Below are positions 61,340 to 64,000 of a DNA stretch of 64,000 bases, piece by piece. This stretch comes from Croceivirga radicis (GTDB lineage: Bacteria > Bacteroidota > Bacteroidia > Flavobacteriales > Flavobacteriaceae): positions 62,001 to 126,000 of the forward strand of contig NZ_MTBC01000008.1 of assembly GCF_002072105.2 (NCBI RefSeq), read 5' to 3'. How positions within the stretch are numbered: the stretch's first letter is position 1; each line of letters starts with the position of its first letter. The notes under the pieces were generated by a model. It worked only from the letters and a program-made list of their open reading frames with translations, was not told the origin of the DNA and did not search any database. Both the position numbers and the translations under genes were made by a program.

Positions 61340-61588
61340 ATGGCACAGGAAGAAAGACCTCAAATAGAAAACGAAGAGCAATATGAAGCCTTAAAAGAAA
61401 AAGGCTACAGCAAAGAGAAAGCTGCCCGGATTGCCAATACCAATAATGCTGGCAAAAAGGGTGGAAAAGCCACCACCTATGAAAATCGTACCAAAGAAGA
61501 GCTCTACGAACAGGCCAAAAAAGTAGGTATTGAGGGACGATCCAAAATGGACAAAAAAGAACTCATTAAAGCTTTACGAAACAATTAA
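61340..61588 (+). CDS. Small Rho-N/DUF7218-like protein
   Basis: 82 residues, strongly charged. KEKGYSKEKAARIANTNNAG is followed by GKKGGKATTYENRTKEELYE and QAKKVGIEGRSKMDKKELIK. The last 40 residues resemble the Rho termination factor N-terminal (Rho_N) helical motif, which binds nucleic acid. Widely present as a stand-alone protein in many genomes; function unproven. Confidence 0.8.
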   Translation: MAQEERPQIENEEQYEALKEKGYSKEKAARIANTNNAGKKGGKATTYENRTKEELYEQAKKVGIEGRSKMDKKELIKALRNN

Positions 61589-61647
61589 TTGATCCTTTTG
61601 TTTTTGCACTTACCGGTATTGCTTAATTTTAGTAAAAACTAGAATAA

Positions 61648-62073
61648 ATGGCCAACAATTTAACTCCATTCCACGTTGCAATACCTGTTCATAATTTAGC
61701 AGAATGCCGTAAGTTTTATAAAGACACATTGGGTTTTGAGGAAGGTAGAAGTAGTGACCAATGGGTCGACTTTAATTTTTTTGGTCATCAATTGGTTATC
61801 CATTATAAACCCAAATCAAACGAAGAACTACATACCAATCCTGTAGATGGTAAAGCTGTTCCCGTGCCGCATTATGGGGTTGTATTGGATTGGGATACAT
61901 TTGAAACTTTTTCCAAAAAACTTACGGACAAGGGTATAGAATTTGTAATAGCACCTTACATAAGATTTAAAGGGTTACCGGGAGAACAGGCAACAATGTT
62001 TTTTTTAGACCCCGCGGGTAATGCCCTAGAGTTTAAAGCGTTTAAAGATATGAAGCAATTATTTGCTAAGTAA
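61648..62073 (+). CDS. VOC family protein (glyoxalase/dioxygenase fold)
   Basis: 141 residues, cytoplasmic. The start [20 protein letters not shown] is followed by [48 protein letters not shown] and [17 protein letters not shown]. It is a vicinal-oxygen-chelate fold with His, His and Glu metal ligands. Enzyme type cannot be told. The stop codon abuts the stop of the hybrid kinase gene, convergent. Confidence 0.88.
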   Translation: MANNLTPFHVAIPVHNLAECRKFYKDTLGFEEGRSSDQWVDFNFFGHQLVIHYKPKSNEELHTNPVDGKAVPVPHYGVVLDWDTFETFSKKLTDKGIEFVIAPYIRFKGLPGEQATMFFLDPAGNALEFKAFKDMKQLFAK

Positions 62074-64000
62074 TTAGCTAACCGCTACGGTTTCAAACGC
62101 GGTTAAAATAGAATTAATAAAACGGTAGAGCTTACCACCTTCTACCACCGATTTTTCAAACTCTTGATTCTGCACAGCTTGCTCAACGGTTTTTGACAAC
62201 TCCCTACCTTTTTCTATTCTTAAAGCACCAAAAGTACCCAAGAAGTAATGGGCTTTATCTTTTATAGTTTCATGGTCTTCTTGCGCTAACGCAATTTTAA
62301 ACTCCTCTAAAGGCGCAGGGATGGTCCTAATAAACACCTCAACAATTTCAGCAGCAAAACCTTCTACAAAATTTTCATCAAAAGATTTTAACAGAGCGGC
62401 AACTTCATCCTTTTCTGAGTACTCCATAGATTCGTCTACCAACGCATCAGGAGTCATTAACAACTGTAATTTATCCTTCTCTGTAAAAAATTGTAATATG
62501 GAACTTAAAAGTTCTTGCTCGGTGTAGGGTTTACTAACATAATCATTCATTCCAATTGCCAAACATTTATGCTTTTCTCCTACCAATGAATGGGCACTAC
62601 AGCCTACAATTGGAGTTTCTAACTTAATTTTGTTCCTTATTATGTCCGTTGCCATAAAGCCATCCATTACGGGCATTTGCAAATCCATAAAGATGATATC
62701 AAAGGTTTTGTTCTGGACCATTTGAACACCTTCTTCTCCATTATTGGCAATTGTACAGTTAACACCCCATAGATTTAAATAATTTTTTATAAGTAGTTGA
62801 TTGTGGGGATTGTCTTCTACCACTAAAGCCTCTTTTCCTTTAATAAACGAAGTAACCTGCGTAACATCAATATTGTTAATTATCTTTATTTCCTCTTCCT
62901 CGGCATGTTCAAATCTTAGTTCTACCGTAAAAGTGGTACCCTTTCCTAACGTACTTTCTACGGTAACAGCACCACCCATTAGTTCTGTAAATCCTTTTAC
63001 AATACTAAGACCTAGACCAGTGCCTCCATAGAGCCTGGTTGTATTGGCATCTGCTTGTGTAAAGCGTTCAAAAATTTTGTCCAAGTTCTCTTCCGGAATT
63101 CCAATGCCCGTATCCACAACTTGAAAACGCACCAAGCTATTAAAATCATCTTGTTCTACAACATAAGCCTTTAATTCTACCAAACCTTTTGCAGTAAACT
63201 TGATAGCATTACTAATCAAGTTCGTAAATATTTGCGCCAACCTGGTTTGGTCTCCCAAAACATATACTGGCAAAGCAGCATCCAAACTTTTAAGTAGCCT
63301 AACACCCTTTTCATTGGCAATTGGTAATTGTAATTTAATTACGTGATCCACAAGCGCTTCTAAAGATATTGGCCTTAATTCTAATTCTATTTTATCGCTT
63401 TCTAACTTAGAAAAATCCAATACATCATCTATGATAACCTTTAGTGTTTGAGAAGAAGTTCTAATGGTATCTAAATACTCTGATTGCGTAGTGGTTAACG
63501 TAGTTTTTCGCAATAAGTCATTAAAACCAATAATGGCATTTAGAGGTGTTCTAATCTCATGACTCATATTAGACAAAAATTCTTCTTTTGCCTTTGCCAA
63601 TTTCATTGCCTCTAACCTACTTTTTCTTAAAGAAATTAAGCTCATGGCTGTTTTAGCCATGGTTTTTAAAAGTTGTTTCTCTTTATCTGTAAGCTCTCTC
63701 GGTTTTTGATCTACTGCGCAGAAAGTACCTATAGCATGGTTATCTAAATCCATTATGGGGACACCAGCATAAAACCGAGCTCCCAATTCTCCTGTAACAA
63801 ATACGTTATCTTTAAAGGTTTCGCTCTCTAAAGTATCATTTACAATTAAAGGCTCCTTACCCATTATGGTATGTTTGCAGAACGATATATCTATAGGCGT
63901 CTCACTTACATCTAAACCTACTTTTGATTTAAACCATTGTCGTTGACCATCCAAAAGACTTATGTAAGAAATAGGTACATCTAAAATTTGGGAGGCAAGC
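62074..64000 (-). CDS. Hybrid sensor histidine kinase with GAF, receiver and Hpt domains (cut by window edge)
   Basis: Minus strand, open to the right edge of the window, so the N-terminus is missing. The reading frame upstream of residue one of the visible part continues ASQILDVPISYISLLDG, the start of a GAF domain (LLDGQRQWFKSKVGL, FYAGVPIMDLDNHAIGTFCA). It then has HisKA with the acceptor FLSNMSHEIRTPLNAIIGF, HATPase boxes (QIFTNLISNAIKFT, VVDTGIGIPEENLDKIFERF, GGTGLGLSIVKGF), a receiver (ALVVEDNPHNQLLI, FDIIFMDLQMPVMDG with the Asp, YVSKPYTEQELL), and a C-terminal Hpt domain with KDKAHYFLGTFGALR. It is a phosphorelay kinase; the sensed signal is unknown. Confidence 0.92.
   Translation of the reverse strand, partial: LASQILDVPISYISLLDGQRQWFKSKVGLDVSETPIDISFCKHTIMGKEPLIVNDTLESETFKDNVFVTGELGARFYAGVPIMDLDNHAIGTFCAVDQKPRELTDKEKQLLKTMAKTAMSLISLRKSRLEAMKLAKAKEEFLSNMSHEIRTPLNAIIGFNDLLRKTTLTTTQSEYLDTIRTSSQTLKVIIDDVLDFSKLESDKIELELRPISLEALVDHVIKLQLPIANEKGVRLLKSLDAALPVYVLGDQTRLAQIFTNLISNAIKFTAKGLVELKAYVVEQDDFNSLVRFQVVDTGIGIPEENLDKIFERFTQADANTTRLYGGTGLGLSIVKGFTELMGGAVTVESTLGKGTTFTVELRFEHAEEEEIKIINNIDVTQVTSFIKGKEALVVEDNPHNQLLIKNYLNLWGVNCTIANNGEEGVQMVQNKTFDIIFMDLQMPVMDGFMATDIIRNKIKLETPIVGCSAHSLVGEKHKCLAIGMNDYVSKPYTEQELLSSILQFFTEKDKLQLLMTPDALVDESMEYSEKDEVAALLKSFDENFVEGFAAEIVEVFIRTIPAPLEEFKIALAQEDHETIKDKAHYFLGTFGALRIEKGRELSKTVEQAVQNQEFEKSVVEGGKLYRFINSILTAFETVAVS

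Noticed and set aside
1-64000. CRISPR array, prophage, insertion sequence or rRNA operon
   Set aside because: No direct-repeat/spacer series, transposase, integrase, capsid gene or rRNA signature was seen; the only att-like trace is at tmRNA.

Overview
The window looks like ordinary chromosome from a marine-type member of the Flavobacteriaceae (Bacteroidota). The DNA is AT-rich. Many promoters carry the Bacteroidota -7 element TAnnTTTG, and Shine-Dalgarno sequences are mostly absent. Exported proteins typically end their signal peptides in AQ or at a lipobox, and many families are typical of this group (DUF6588, DUF2911, plugless TonB-receptor-like barrel with a TPR partner, VCBS/TSP3 exoprotein). 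Gene content is mostly housekeeping; no phage, integron, CRISPR array or complete mobile element was seen. I do not name a genus.

Layout. 0-19 kb: start of malate dehydrogenase (cut by the window edge), gyrB, asnB, a DUF2911 protein, a lipoprotein amidohydrolase, an OmpA-type protein, a barrel/TPR pair, ftsE, a polyphosphate glucokinase, a lipoprotein and typA. 19-21.8 kb: a sugar O-acetyltransferase, two tandem paralogous small envelope proteins and kdsA. 21.8-27.2 kb: an iron/siderophore operon (TonB-dependent receptor, DUF4198 protein, two small membrane proteins resembling DUF3325 and DUF3649, PepSY-type reductase-like membrane protein) with a clear promoter and two palindromes. 27.4-31.2 kb: a giant VCBS/thrombospondin-type-3 secreted protein. 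31-35 kb: small membrane and metabolic genes, then the tmRNA gene (tag GESNYALAA), whose 3' end is duplicated 131 bp downstream.

35.7-42.9 kb: an IPT/TIG lipoprotein, a DEDDh exonuclease-GIY-YIG fusion, and a four-gene signalling cassette: three paralogous LytS-type kinases followed by one LytTR response regulator. The third kinase has lost its phospho-acceptor histidine and its ATP-binding boxes, so it reads as a pseudokinase. Two very short, translationally coupled membrane-protein genes follow on the other strand. 43-47.6 kb: the glyoxylate shunt (aceA, aceB) facing a divergent RamB/ScfR-type regulator. Their shared 128-bp intergenic region carries three TTCGC elements at exactly 18-bp spacing plus a 14-bp palindrome, a strong candidate operator. 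47.5-64 kb: a mutarotase-like protein, an M20 peptidase, a LolE/FtsX-type permease, NamZ, an ENPP-type phosphodiesterase, a fatty-acid-hydroxylase family membrane protein, a YkgJ-type protein, DUF2059, a methyltransferase, a lipoprotein metalloprotease, queE, an exported RidA, a HerA-like ATPase, small genes, and a hybrid histidine kinase cut by the right edge.

The most unusual items are the LytS triplet with an internal pseudokinase, the phased operator between aceB and its regulator, and the tmRNA 3' duplication that looks like an integration footprint. All functions come from sequence reading alone; no database search was run.
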